Positions 37,353 to 45,053 of a DNA stretch of 64,000 nucleotides are shown one piece after another. Location: positions 91,611-155,610 of the forward strand of contig NZ_BCMI01000004.1 in the NCBI RefSeq assembly GCF_002217985.1, read 5' to 3'. Position numbers and translations under genes: made by a program. Position 1 is the stretch's first letter; every line of letters starts with the position of its first letter. The notes under the pieces were generated by a model. The model was not told where the DNA came from. It did not search any database and was given only the letters and a program-made list of their open reading frames with translations. The stretch comes from Secundilactobacillus pentosiphilus. Its GTDB lineage: Bacteria; Bacillota; Bacilli; Lactobacillales; Lactobacillaceae.

Positions 37353-38177
37353 ATGATGCCAACTTTAGGCTTAAAAGCCAGTACATCACGAAAGCAAATC
37401 GATGAGCGGCTGCAGTACCACCCATCAGTGTTTGAATTTTATACGGATGCGCATGATGTGACACCAGCCGGCTTGGCTCATTTGGAAGAAATGGTCAAGT
37501 ACGTTCAGTCGGCAGGAATCAGGCACATCGTCATTCACCATCCAATGGCTTATGATCACCATCATAATGACGTGGCGGTATCAGCGTTAAAGGATCCGGC
37601 AGGCTATCAGTTTATGATGAGCAGCTCGGAGGCACTGATCGGGTTAGCCATCAAACTGAATATTCAAGTTCTTATTCATGGCGGGTATTCAGAAGAAAAG
37701 CCGGTCATTGACGCTTTTGGGGACTTGAAGTCCGCCCGAAAAATGATTTTTGCGCGGCTGGATTATTTCCAAAAGATCGGCGGTGAGCACGTGATGTTTG
37801 AAAACTCCACGTCACCGGCCTTTGACTATGGGGATACCGGCCTTGAAAATACGGTGATTGAACACGGTTATCGGTTATGTTATGACATTAGTCACGGGTT
37901 TATCGTGCTGCATGGCGATAACGACAAGTTAGTCCAAAGTATTGCCCGGTTGGCGCCGCAAACGGTCCACTACCACTTTGTGGATTCCATGGGACAGCAC
38001 CATGACAGTTTGCAGCTAGGAAAGGGTAGGATCGATTGGCAACGCGTCATGCAGGTCGTTAATCCCAAGGCGACCAATATTTACGAAATCGATTTAGTTG
38101 ATCAAAATGACAGCCGTGAAATGCGGGCAAGTCATCAATATTTGACCCACTTAATTGCAACGCAAAATAAGGCTTGA
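37353..38177 (+). CDS. Sugar phosphate isomerase/epimerase-like TIM-barrel protein
   Basis: A 274-residue protein of the xylose-isomerase-like TIM-barrel superfamily (AP endonuclease family 2). Metal-binding marks of the fold are spread along the sequence: HIVIHHPMAYDHH, VLIHGGYSEEKP, VMFENSTSPAFDYG (Glu), LCYDISHGFIV (Asp, His), HYHFVDSMGQHHD and IYEIDLVDQND (Glu). These suggest an isomerase, epimerase or endonuclease IV-like metalloenzyme; I cannot choose between them. GGGGTGAGATTAA precedes the ATG. It sits 18 bases before tag, so a DNA-repair operon is conceivable but not shown. Confidence 0.75.
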   Translation: MMPTLGLKASTSRKQIDERLQYHPSVFEFYTDAHDVTPAGLAHLEEMVKYVQSAGIRHIVIHHPMAYDHHHNDVAVSALKDPAGYQFMMSSSEALIGLAIKLNIQVLIHGGYSEEKPVIDAFGDLKSARKMIFARLDYFQKIGGEHVMFENSTSPAFDYGDTGLENTVIEHGYRLCYDISHGFIVLHGDNDKLVQSIARLAPQTVHYHFVDSMGQHHDSLQLGKGRIDWQRVMQVVNPKATNIYEIDLVDQNDSREMRASHQYLTHLIATQNKA

Positions 38178-38195
38178 ATAACTGGAGGTAAACGG

Positions 38196-38762
38196 ATGAC
38201 ACGCTGCGACTGGGCGGAGAACGCCGATGAAGTGATGACACACTACCATGATTATGAATGGGGCGTGCCGACGAAGGATGAGCGGGAAACCTTTGAACTG
38301 ATGACGTTAGAAATGATGCAGGCCGGGTTGAGCTGGCAGACCATTTTAAACAAGCGGCAGAGCTTTAAAGCCGCGTTTGCTGATTTTAAGGTTGACCAAG
38401 TTGCTTTGTTTGATAACGCTGATGTGGACCGGCTCATGCACGATGCCGGCATTATCCGTAATCGGCTGAAGATTAAAGACACGATCCATAACGCCCAGCA
38501 ACTAGTGAAGTGGCATGCAGCGGGTAAGACGATGAACGCTTATCTGTGGGCGTTCGTTGATGGCCGGCCGGTGGTTAATCGCTACCAGACCGCCTCGGAG
38601 GTTCCCGCTCAAACGGCGTTGTCACAGCAAGTCAGTAAAGCGCTGAAGAAAGCCGGCTTTAAGTTTGTGGGGCCGACGATCGTTCAGTCTTGGCTGGAGG
38701 CACTGGGTATTTTAGATGATCATTTAGCGAAGTGTACGGTGAACCATTTAGGTAAAAAATAA
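38196..38762 (+). CDS. tag: DNA-3-methyladenine glycosylase I (Tag)
   Basis: A 188-residue base-excision repair enzyme that removes 3-methyladenine from DNA. The N-terminal CDWAENADEVMTHYHDYEWGVPTKDERETFELMTLEMMQAGLSWQTIL is highly typical, with the zinc-binding Cys and His near the N-terminus; KFVGPTIVQSWLEALGILDDHL with a final CTVNH matches the C-terminal helix and zinc ligand region. The length is standard (about 187). CTGGAGGTAAACGG precedes the ATG. It shares a likely transcript with the TIM-barrel gene and ends at the terminator at 38774. Confidence 0.95.
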   Translation: MTRCDWAENADEVMTHYHDYEWGVPTKDERETFELMTLEMMQAGLSWQTILNKRQSFKAAFADFKVDQVALFDNADVDRLMHDAGIIRNRLKIKDTIHNAQQLVKWHAAGKTMNAYLWAFVDGRPVVNRYQTASEVPAQTALSQQVSKALKKAGFKFVGPTIVQSWLEALGILDDHLAKCTVNHLGKK

Positions 38763-38773
38763 GGATCACGTTC

Positions 38774-38806
38774 GAGCTGATAGCGATTTGATATCAGCTC
38801 TTTTTT
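38774..38806 (+). terminator. Rho-independent terminator after tag
   Basis: GAGCTGATA ... TATCAGCTC stem followed by TTTTTT. Confidence 0.9.
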
Positions 38807-38820
38807 GATGTGCGCGATCC

Positions 38821-38855
38821 AAAAAAGCACTTAGGCCGCGTTGACCTAAGTGCTT
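38821..38855 (-). terminator. Rho-independent terminator of the secreted-protein gene
   Basis: AGCACTTAGG ... CCTAAGTGCT stem; on the minus strand it ends in TTTTTT and lies just past the stop at 38878. Confidence 0.9.
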
Positions 38856-38877
38856 GAAGAAAATTATTTTAATAAAA

Positions 38878-39738
38878 TTACTTAATGTGCACGGTCTTAG
38901 TACTTGTCACTGACGTGAAGTGACCGTGGCTGTAATGCCCGACCGTTACCTTCACCGTTTTGGCCTTGGGCGCGTAAACGGTCTTGCTGAAGTTGTGTTT
39001 ACTGTTTAACTTAGCGTAGGCGTTGCCCTTATAAGTGTGGATCCGGGCATAGTTGGCGGATTTATACAGTTTGACACTGCCCGTTGTTTTGACGTATTTC
39101 TTGGACGAAGTCTTCTTCACAGATAGTTTGGAAATGTAACTCTTCTTGGTAGTAGTACTTGGTTTAGCTGCCACACCGTGGTAGTTTTGACCATAATCCG
39201 CGACCAGGGAGTTGGCTAAGGCGAAGGCGTACCCCTGCAATGACGCGCTAAGATCATCAACAGCGCCCCAAACATTCGGGTCTAATGAGTCGATTTGGCT
39301 CTGGATACTGGTCTTTAAAGAATCAAACTGACTTTGGCTGCCACTTGATAACCGTGATTTAAAGACGTTATATGAGGCTACCAAGGCGTTTAAGTCGGCT
39401 TGATAACCGGCTTTATCATCGTTGCCAATGCCGCGCTCATGCATGTCTTGTCCTAGGGCTTCTAAATATGTTCCAAAAGAACCGATACCACTATTGGTGT
39501 AAGCCATCTTAGGGTCAATTTTTAATTGTGAAGCCATTGTTCCCTGTACCGATGGACTAGCTTTTCCTAGCGCAGCCTTCAGTCCGCTTAGATCGCTGGC
39601 GTAAGTTGAATATGGCACCTGTGAGGCAGCCTGTGCCTGCGTGGTGGTCACTGCGTTAGGAATTTCAACAAAGACGCCGCCAATTAGCGTTGCCCCTAAA
39701 ACTGCCGTTACCGTTTTTTGCCAAATGTTTTTCTTCAA
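38878..39738 (-). CDS. Secreted protein of unknown function with a basic Tyr/Lys/His-rich tail
   Basis: About 286 residues. It begins MKKNIWQKTVTAVLGATLIGG, a Sec signal peptide, with cleavage likely after AQA. The middle is helical with repeated SQ/SS pairs. The C-terminal 95 residues are basic (KKSYISKLSVKKTSSKKYVKTTGSVKLYKS...), with K-[LV]-Y-KS and THxYKGNAYAKL-type beta strands resembling cell-wall-associated repeats of lactobacilli. The TTG start at 39738 is preferred since a GGGGGG ribosome site lies eight to nine bases upstream; the frame to 39783 has none. I do not recognise a family. A decayed copy of its 3' end lies upstream (39874-39990). Confidence 0.7.
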   Translation of the reverse strand: MKKNIWQKTVTAVLGATLIGGVFVEIPNAVTTTQAQAASQVPYSTYASDLSGLKAALGKASPSVQGTMASQLKIDPKMAYTNSGIGSFGTYLEALGQDMHERGIGNDDKAGYQADLNALVASYNVFKSRLSSGSQSQFDSLKTSIQSQIDSLDPNVWGAVDDLSASLQGYAFALANSLVADYGQNYHGVAAKPSTTTKKSYISKLSVKKTSSKKYVKTTGSVKLYKSANYARIHTYKGNAYAKLNSKHNFSKTVYAPKAKTVKVTVGHYSHGHFTSVTSTKTVHIK

Positions 39739-39873
39739 TGGAATTGCCCCCCTGTAGACGTAAGCGTTAATAATTGAAGACATTATAGTACCATAAGGTT
39801 AGAAAAGATAGCGCCATTGAGTAAATTTTTCCGCAAATTTTGAGGCTGGCCGTTAAATTGCTAGAAGCGGCAA

Positions 39874-39990
39874 TAAAAAGCACCTAGGTCAGGACAGACC
39901 CGGGTGCTTAAAGATATTTTCAGTTAAACAGATTACTACTTAACGTAAACCATCTTAGTGCGCGTTAGTGAGGAAAAGTGACGTTTTCTA
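39874..39990 (-). pseudogene. Decayed 3' end of a paralogue of the upstream-listed secreted protein
   Basis: On the minus strand this stretch encodes RKRHFSSLTRTKMVYVK and a stop, closely matching the last residues of the gene at 38878 (HGHFTSVTSTKTVHIK). It is followed, in the same order and spacing, by a terminator of the same kind (AAGCACCTAGGTC ... GACCCGGGTGCTT, 39874-39909). The reading frame does not continue upstream, so only the tail of a tandem duplicate survives. Confidence 0.65.
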
Positions 39991-40154
39991 CGCTAAGCAC
40001 AAATGCAGCGGCATTGTGACGTACATTTTGAAGCAAAAGTAATCGTGGTCTCAAAACACTTAAAATTTGGTGTAATTCAGTGAGATTAGTTGACCTTTTC
40101 GGCTGGAATCAGTAGTCTATTGCTAAACAATAAATTTGTAAGGAGGTGTCTGTT

Positions 40155-40847
40155 GTGCGATATCAAGGCTGGTTAACGTGGGTAACACTGGGATTAGCTG
40201 TTGCATTCATCCCGATGGCAGTGGATTCAAAACCGGCGCCCATTAATTTTAGCAGTCAGCTGACAAGACTCATTGAACAAATTGACCCGAATTTTAAAAC
40301 GACGACGCAACAGACACAGAAGCGGGAGATTTCTTCACAAGATACACCAATCGAAGCAATCGTTCAAAACCGTCAGCTAGCACGAACGTACTACTACCAT
40401 TTTGATACAGACGTTTCAGCAGGTGCTAAAATCGTGTTTGAAAATGCAATCAGTACTTATAACCAAACCGGTATCGTCAAACTGTTACCAGGCAGCGGGA
40501 CTGGCCGTCAGAATTCGATTACCTTTTTTGTCTACTCTAAACGAATGCCGAGTGAAGGGAACACGACCATGATCGAGTCAGGCCATGGCGGACCGCAAAT
40601 CATCCAGCAGACTGGTTGGAATGCTTATACGGCCAACCACGCGCGAGCTGGCTTAAACGTGTATTATCCCGCAGCTGCCATTAGAAAATCAGTGGCGATT
40701 CATGAACTAGGCCACGCACTGGGATTAGATCATAGCCGTTACCGTAATTCAGTGATGTATCCGATAGACCAGGGCAATACCAATTTATCAGCTGGTGATA
40801 TTGGCGCCTTGAAAACGATTTATGGTTCGGGGGAGACGAAGAAATAA
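40155..40847 (+). CDS. Matrixin-type zinc metalloprotease, exported
   Basis: A 230-residue M10-like metalloprotease. The zinc motif HELGHALGLDH (HExxHxxGxxH) and the following Met-turn SVMYP are complete, so it should be active. The N-terminal WLTWVTLGLAVAFIPMAV is a signal peptide or membrane anchor, so the enzyme acts outside. The GTG at 40155 is eight bases after AGGAGG (40141-40146); the GTG at 40146 overlaps that site. No pro-peptide cysteine switch is evident. The stop overlaps the ATG of the next gene (a K+ channel) by one base, suggesting coupled translation. Substrate unknown. Confidence 0.88.
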   Translation: MRYQGWLTWVTLGLAVAFIPMAVDSKPAPINFSSQLTRLIEQIDPNFKTTTQQTQKREISSQDTPIEAIVQNRQLARTYYYHFDTDVSAGAKIVFENAISTYNQTGIVKLLPGSGTGRQNSITFFVYSKRMPSEGNTTMIESGHGGPQIIQQTGWNAYTANHARAGLNVYYPAAAIRKSVAIHELGHALGLDHSRYRNSVMYPIDQGNTNLSAGDIGALKTIYGSGETKK

Positions 40848-41602
40848 TGCACAAGGTTCCAAAACAGCAGCTAGAGAAATGGCTGATCGTTTACCATATT
40901 ATCATTGCCATTTTAGCCGTCTTATCCAGCGTCTTAGCGACTCTGATGATGTTAAATGCCAAAGTGGGGATTGCCGGCCAACCCGTTTTTCAGGGATTAC
41001 TGATTTTCTTTGCCATTGATTACGTTGTCAGACTGGTCTTTACGAAGAACCGAAAGTGGTTTTTGATCAATAACGCCTTTGACTTATTGGGGATTTTGCC
41101 GATGCACCCGGCCTTTTCACTTTTTCGGCTGGCCAGGATCTTTCGAATGGTTCGTACCCACCACGTTTTCTGGAGGCTAGGAATCTCCGGAAAGTGGACC
41201 CGCGATCTTCACCGGTTTCTGTACGATACCGGCTTCATTTACTTGTTTACCATTAGTGTGGTCATCATTTGTTTAAGTGCGCTGTTTTTTTCCATTGTTG
41301 AACGTCAAACGCTATCTGAATCCTTGTGGTGGGCAATCACCACGGCGACGACCGTTGGGTATGGTGATGATTCGCCGCGGACAGCCTGGGGAAAATTGAT
41401 TGCTACGGTGCTGATGATCGGCGGTGTCGGGTTTATTGGCTTACTGACCAGCACGATTACCGGCTTCTTTACTGACCGGACGGGGCAAGAAGATGCACAG
41501 CAAGAGCAAAAAGAGCAAAACGAAGCTTTAATGAAACAAGTCAGACAGTTAACGCGAGAAGTTTCACGCTTGTCGAAGAAAGTCGATAAACTAAAAAAAT
41601 AG
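40847..41602 (+). CDS. Voltage-gated potassium channel-like protein
   Basis: A 251-residue ion channel of the six-helix type. The pore carries the selectivity filter TATTVGYGD between two hydrophobic helices, and the S4-like segment FSLFRLARIFRMVRTHHVFWRL has arginines at regular spacing, as in voltage sensors. The C-terminal 40 residues (EQKEQNEALMKQVRQLTREVSRLSKKVDKLKK) form a coiled coil likely to join subunits of the tetramer. The start ATG overlaps the protease stop by one base (TAATG). GGGGGAG near 40830 serves as ribosome site. The pairing with a protease is unusual. Confidence 0.9.
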   Translation: MHKVPKQQLEKWLIVYHIIIAILAVLSSVLATLMMLNAKVGIAGQPVFQGLLIFFAIDYVVRLVFTKNRKWFLINNAFDLLGILPMHPAFSLFRLARIFRMVRTHHVFWRLGISGKWTRDLHRFLYDTGFIYLFTISVVIICLSALFFSIVERQTLSESLWWAITTATTVGYGDDSPRTAWGKLIATVLMIGGVGFIGLLTSTITGFFTDRTGQEDAQQEQKEQNEALMKQVRQLTREVSRLSKKVDKLKK

Positions 41603-41604
41603 GA

Positions 41605-41660
41605 TTACACAAAAAGGACTCAGACACTTGGAATGAAGTGCCTGAGTCCTTTTTGTGTAA
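41605..41660. terminator. Bidirectional rho-independent terminator
   Basis: A long hairpin, TTACACAAAAAGGACTCAG ... CTGAGTCCTTTTTGTGTAA, between the channel gene and a convergent gene. Confidence 0.95.
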
Positions 41661-41668
41661 CTTGATGA

Positions 41669-42079
41669 TTAATACCAGTGGTGAGCTTGCCAGAAATGCT
41701 TAGCGTGTGTCCAAGTACCATAACGGCCACTGACGTATCTGTTAGCAGCTTTTTCCTGGTTAACTGGGCTGTAATTGCCGTGAAGATAAGCTCTTAATAA
41801 TTGGTAACGACCGTAACAGTTTCCGTTACGGGCAGTATAACTGTAGCCAGATTCATGACGTGCAATCCAGTTCTTAGCTGCTTTTTGGTTTTTAGATAAA
41901 CCAGCGTTAATTTTGGCAATCTTCTTTGCTTGACTAGCAGAAACTCGACTGGAAGCTTGTGCTGTCGTTGTCTGTGTTTGTGGATTGATACTGGATGTAA
42001 CATCGGTTCCCATTCCAAAGGCGAACCCGAAAATCAGTAAGAATGCTGCAAGTTTCATTTTTATATTCGCTTTTGACAT
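41669..42079 (-). CDS. Small secreted lysozyme-like / aggregation-promoting-factor-type protein
   Basis: About 136 residues. The N-terminus (MSKANIKMKLAAFLLIFGFAFG) is a signal peptide. The C-terminal 60 residues, AKNWIARHESGYSYTARNGNCYGRYQLLRAYLHGNYSPVNQEKAANRYVSGRYGTWTHAKHFWQAHHWY, match the transglycosylase-like domain of lactobacillus aggregation-promoting factors: the Glu of RHESGYS is the likely catalytic residue, and the GRYQL and TWTHAKHFW segments are standard. It would be a secreted peptidoglycan-modifying or surface protein. The ATG at 42079 is preferred (AGGGG about 12 bases upstream) over the frame to 42142. Confidence 0.85.
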   Translation of the reverse strand: MSKANIKMKLAAFLLIFGFAFGMGTDVTSSINPQTQTTTAQASSRVSASQAKKIAKINAGLSKNQKAAKNWIARHESGYSYTARNGNCYGRYQLLRAYLHGNYSPVNQEKAANRYVSGRYGTWTHAKHFWQAHHWY

Positions 42080-42249
42080 AATTTTTAAAAATCCCCTTAT
42101 TCGTTTATCACTATTGAACACAATACACGGGAAATGTTTCATTTGTGTTAACTGACAATTACCAGGAGATTAAGTTATATGACAAAACTATCGATCTTCG
42201 TAGCTTTTACTTATTTAAATAGTAGGTTTTAGGGCTTATTCGACAGTAA

Positions 42250-42289
42250 AAAGAGGTTCTAAGCCGCTTGTTACAGCTTAGAACCTCTT
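42250..42289. terminator. Rho-independent terminator
   Basis: AAGAGGTTCTAAG ... CTTAGAACCTCTT, a perfect 13-base stem; mainly serves the minus-strand sugar porter gene. Confidence 0.85.
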
Positions 42290-42336
42290 AAAGGTGATTG
42301 TATAATATGGAAATTCAAACAGTGTTCAAAAACTGA

Positions 42337-43797
42337 TTACTTTGGTTGACCAGTTTCTGGATCATAACCCTTTGCAGCAGCGCGTTCACGAAGACCAGAC
42401 TCAATGTCTTCAAGTGTACGGTGACGGGTTTCAATTGCCTTCTTGTGTACGAACCAGATAGCAAACGCACAGAACAGGCCATAAACAATAAACAGACGGG
42501 CAATACCTTGTCCTTCAGGGTTTGCAACACCCTTTGGTTCGAAGGCAACCAGTAAAACAGTAAAGGTTTCGGAAACACAGAAGTTAGCGAACCAGTTCAC
42601 TGCGGCACCGAATGAGTTACCTAACCCACGGATGTTCAGTGGGAAGGCTTCACCAATCATCAGCCACATTACAGGGCCCCAAGTTGCTGAGAAGAAGGCA
42701 ATGTAAAGAGTCAATGCGATAACGCAGACCCATGAACCTAGGTTCCCGTTACCAGCGTGTAACAGTAACATAGCAGTTGACATGGCGAACAGTGAAGCAG
42801 CCATCCCAATAGCACCACCGATCAGCATCGTTTTACGGTTAACTTTATCCATGATACTTACAGCAACGGCGGTCACAATCACGTTGAAAATACCGATAAC
42901 AATATGTGATTGTAATGCAAAGTGGGTACTGAATCCAGCTGAGATAAAGATGGTTGGCGCGTAATACAAAACGGTATTGCAACCCATAACTTGTTGCAAA
43001 ATAGCTAAGCCAACCGCCATAACTAAAACGGGACGAGCGACTGGGCCGAATAGTTCTTTCCAACCACCGGAAGGAATAGAAGCTTGAACCTTAATGTCAC
43101 TCAATTCTTTTTGAACGACGTTTTCATCAGGGTTAAACTGACGCAAAACTTTAAGTGCACCCGCTTCATCCTTTTTTCTGACAAGGAATCGTGGTGATTC
43201 AGGTAAGTAGATGGAACCGATCCAGAGAATGGCAGCAGGTACGGCTGCTAATCCTAACATCCAGCGCCAACTGATACTTTCAGAAAGGTTCAATCCACCC
43301 TGTGGTGAGAACCATTCGTTAAAGACGTAGGCAAAGAAGATACCGGTCATAACCATTAATTGGAACAAAGACCCGACAGTACCACGTCTCTCGGCGGGTG
43401 CAAGTTCGGCCAAGTAAGTAGGAATTAATGATGATGCGGCACCAACGGCGATCCCTAAGCAGAACCGGAACGAAACTAACGCGATGTATTCAGGCGAGAA
43501 AGCTGATCCTAAAGCAGCAAAGAAGAAGATGATTGCGGCGGTAATCAGTAAGTGACGTCGCCCAAACCTATCTGATAACGGTCCAATAAAGAAGGCCCCA
43601 AAAACGGCACCAATTGAAGTAGATGCGGTCAAAAACCCATATTGGAATGAACCGTTAGCGATATTTAGTTCGTGACCAATAAACAGCATGGCACCGGAAA
43701 TAACACCGGTATCATAGCCGAAAAGCAAACCACCCAAGGCGCCAAAGAAGTAGATGACGCTTATGGGCATGTGATGCTTAGTAGCTGCGTTTGACAT
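42337..43797 (-). CDS. Sugar porter family MFS transporter, probable D-xylose:H+ symporter
   Basis: A 486-residue, 12-helix transporter of the sugar-porter family. Signatures include GGLLFGYDTGVISGAMLF, DRFGRRHLL, the PESPRFLVRKKDE segment, QQVMGCNTVLYYAPTIF and GPVMWLMIGEAFPLNIRGLG. It is similar in pattern to XylE/AraE/IolT/XylT. Upstream there is a promoter on the minus strand (TTGCAT at 43983-43988, TATACT at 43960-43965, 17-base spacer), a cre site at 43853-43866, and a sequence sharing TGTGAGTTGG and TTCAAA with the XylR operator at xylA. I infer xylose uptake for the xylAB system about 11 kb away. AGGAGGATC precedes the ATG. Confidence 0.85.
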   Translation of the reverse strand: MSNAATKHHMPISVIYFFGALGGLLFGYDTGVISGAMLFIGHELNIANGSFQYGFLTASTSIGAVFGAFFIGPLSDRFGRRHLLITAAIIFFFAALGSAFSPEYIALVSFRFCLGIAVGAASSLIPTYLAELAPAERRGTVGSLFQLMVMTGIFFAYVFNEWFSPQGGLNLSESISWRWMLGLAAVPAAILWIGSIYLPESPRFLVRKKDEAGALKVLRQFNPDENVVQKELSDIKVQASIPSGGWKELFGPVARPVLVMAVGLAILQQVMGCNTVLYYAPTIFISAGFSTHFALQSHIVIGIFNVIVTAVAVSIMDKVNRKTMLIGGAIGMAASLFAMSTAMLLLHAGNGNLGSWVCVIALTLYIAFFSATWGPVMWLMIGEAFPLNIRGLGNSFGAAVNWFANFCVSETFTVLLVAFEPKGVANPEGQGIARLFIVYGLFCAFAIWFVHKKAIETRHRTLEDIESGLRERAAAKGYDPETGQPK

Positions 43798-43852
43798 AGA
43801 CAGATCCTCCTATCAAAAAAGTATGGGTTACATTAAACGAAATAATAATTGC

Positions 43853-43988
43853 AGTAACCGCTTACAAAAAAACGTAAGTGACGAAACAACTAATTCAAAT
43901 AATCCAGTGTGAGTTGGTTTTTGAATAAGTTGGTTTATAGAAGCAACTAACCATAAGTGAGTATAACCACCTGTGATTTAAAATGCAA
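43853..43988 (-). promoter_or_regulatory. Promoter, XylR-like operator and cre of the sugar porter gene
   Basis: On the minus strand: -35 TTGCAT (43983-43988), 17 bases, -10 TATACT (43960-43965). Within the leader, plus-strand 43907-43936 reads TGTGAGTTGGTTTTTGAATA followed by AGTTGGTT, resembling the xylA operator (GTGAGTTGGTTGTTTGAAC). Then AGTAACCGCTTACA (43853-43866) is a good cre site near the start codon, so CcpA would act as a roadblock. Confidence 0.7.
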
Positions 43989-44043
43989 GCCCTTTCATGG
44001 CGGAATTTTGAGTGCGTTTAACTCAGAGGAACACACAAAATCA

Positions 44044-44078
44044 CTTTAATTACATAAAATAGGTTTATGTAATTAAAG
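44044..44078. repeat. Perfect 15-base inverted repeat
   Basis: CTTTAATTACATAAA (44044-44058), a 5-base spacer, TTTATGTAATTAAAG (44064-44078). No T-run follows, so a terminator is unlikely; it may be a protein-binding site. The rest of 43989-44190 is AT-rich with nothing else recognisable. Confidence 0.8.
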
Positions 44079-44191
44079 ATAAGTTTATATGTAAGGTATT
44101 TATATAAGTAAAATTATTTTACTAAATACAATAAAGTTGATAGTCATTAAAATAAAACATTTTAAATTTAATCTAATTTGACACCAAGAAA

Positions 44192-44390
44192 AGTCGTGAC
44201 ATAACTCGGTAGACTCCAGAATTTAACACCAAGAAGCGTCCTTCCGATGGGCTTGATCGGGAGGACGCCTCTTGGTGTTAAATGGCCGGAATCTGAGTTA
44301 TGGAGCGGGCTAAGGCTACATTAAAGGAGTGAACGAAAGTTAAGCCTAAGCTGTGTTTTAGCCAAGTGGCAAGCCTCCCGTTCGTTTAAT
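44192..44390. repeat. Intergenic hairpin element, copy C
   Basis: The flank ACTCGGTAGACTCCAGAAT, a 28-base stem (44221-44248, 44256-44283; one mismatch and one G-U pair) with a 7-base loop, and the right flank GGCCGGAATCTGAGTTATGG with GGGCTAAGGCTA place it with copies A and B. The tail is more diverged. Here it lies just downstream of the minus-strand ohr gene rather than between convergent genes. Confidence 0.8.
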
Positions 44391-44404
44391 CTCATGATTC
44401 ATTC

Positions 44405-44812
44405 TTATTCAACGTTTATTGTCACATCAATATTACCGCGGGTAGCCTTTGCGTACGGACAGATGGTCTCCGCAACTGCCATGTACTTTTGAGTTTCTGC
44501 TTCGTCCAAACCGTCAATGTGACCAAATAGATCAACGCCGATGTGGAAGTTAGGTTCATCGCCCTCTTGAAATAGGGAGACTTTTGCCCGTACGGTTGGC
44601 GTGCCAGAGACACCTGCTTGCTGTAAAGCAATCTCTAAAGCACCATTAAAACACGAGGCAAAACCAGCAGCAAATAATTGTTCAGGGTTAGTTGAATCCT
44701 TATCTACACCAGGAGTACCAATCTTAAAATCCCATTTGCGGTCGTTAGACCATACTTCACCTGCACGTCCGCCCTTGTTAGTCATCGTTGTGGTATAAAG
44801 CTTTTTTGCCAT
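44405..44812 (-). CDS. Ohr-type organic hydroperoxide resistance protein (OsmC family)
   Basis: A 135-residue OsmC/Ohr peroxiredoxin-like enzyme that reduces organic hydroperoxides with lipoyl/thiol help. The two active cysteines are visible in ASCFNGALE and ETICPYAKATRGN; the catalytic Arg lies in NKGGRAGEVWSND. The N-terminal TTMTNKGGRAG pattern is that of the Ohr branch. A promoter on the minus strand (TTGCTT, 16 bases, TATAAT) overlaps a possible cre site at 44884-44897. It is a single-gene unit ended by hairpin element C. Confidence 0.92.
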   Translation of the reverse strand: MAKKLYTTTMTNKGGRAGEVWSNDRKWDFKIGTPGVDKDSTNPEQLFAAGFASCFNGALEIALQQAGVSGTPTVRAKVSLFQEGDEPNFHIGVDLFGHIDGLDEAETQKYMAVAETICPYAKATRGNIDVTINVE

Positions 44813-44853
44813 TGAAATTACCTCATTTCCTGATTTAAATTGTGTACAATCTA

Positions 44854-44897
44854 ATTATACCTGCTGTTAATTAAAAAGCAATAAAAGCGCTTACTTT
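44854..44897 (-). promoter_or_regulatory. ohr promoter with cre-like site
   Basis: Minus strand: TTGCTT (44876-44881), 16 bases, TATAAT (44854-44859). Just upstream, AGTAAGCGCTTTTA (44884-44897, minus strand) is a cre-like sequence; catabolite control of ohr is not established. Confidence 0.55.
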
Positions 44898-45053
44898 AAT
44901 TTAAAAAAGGCGGTTCTTTTAACCATGGACTGTTGATTTTTAAAGGGAATAGGGCGCATAAAATTTATGTCATAATCCATAAGTGATACAATTAAGCCAA
45001 ATACCTTTAAGATAATTATTCGAGATTAATACAGAGAGGAAGGGATAAAGCCG

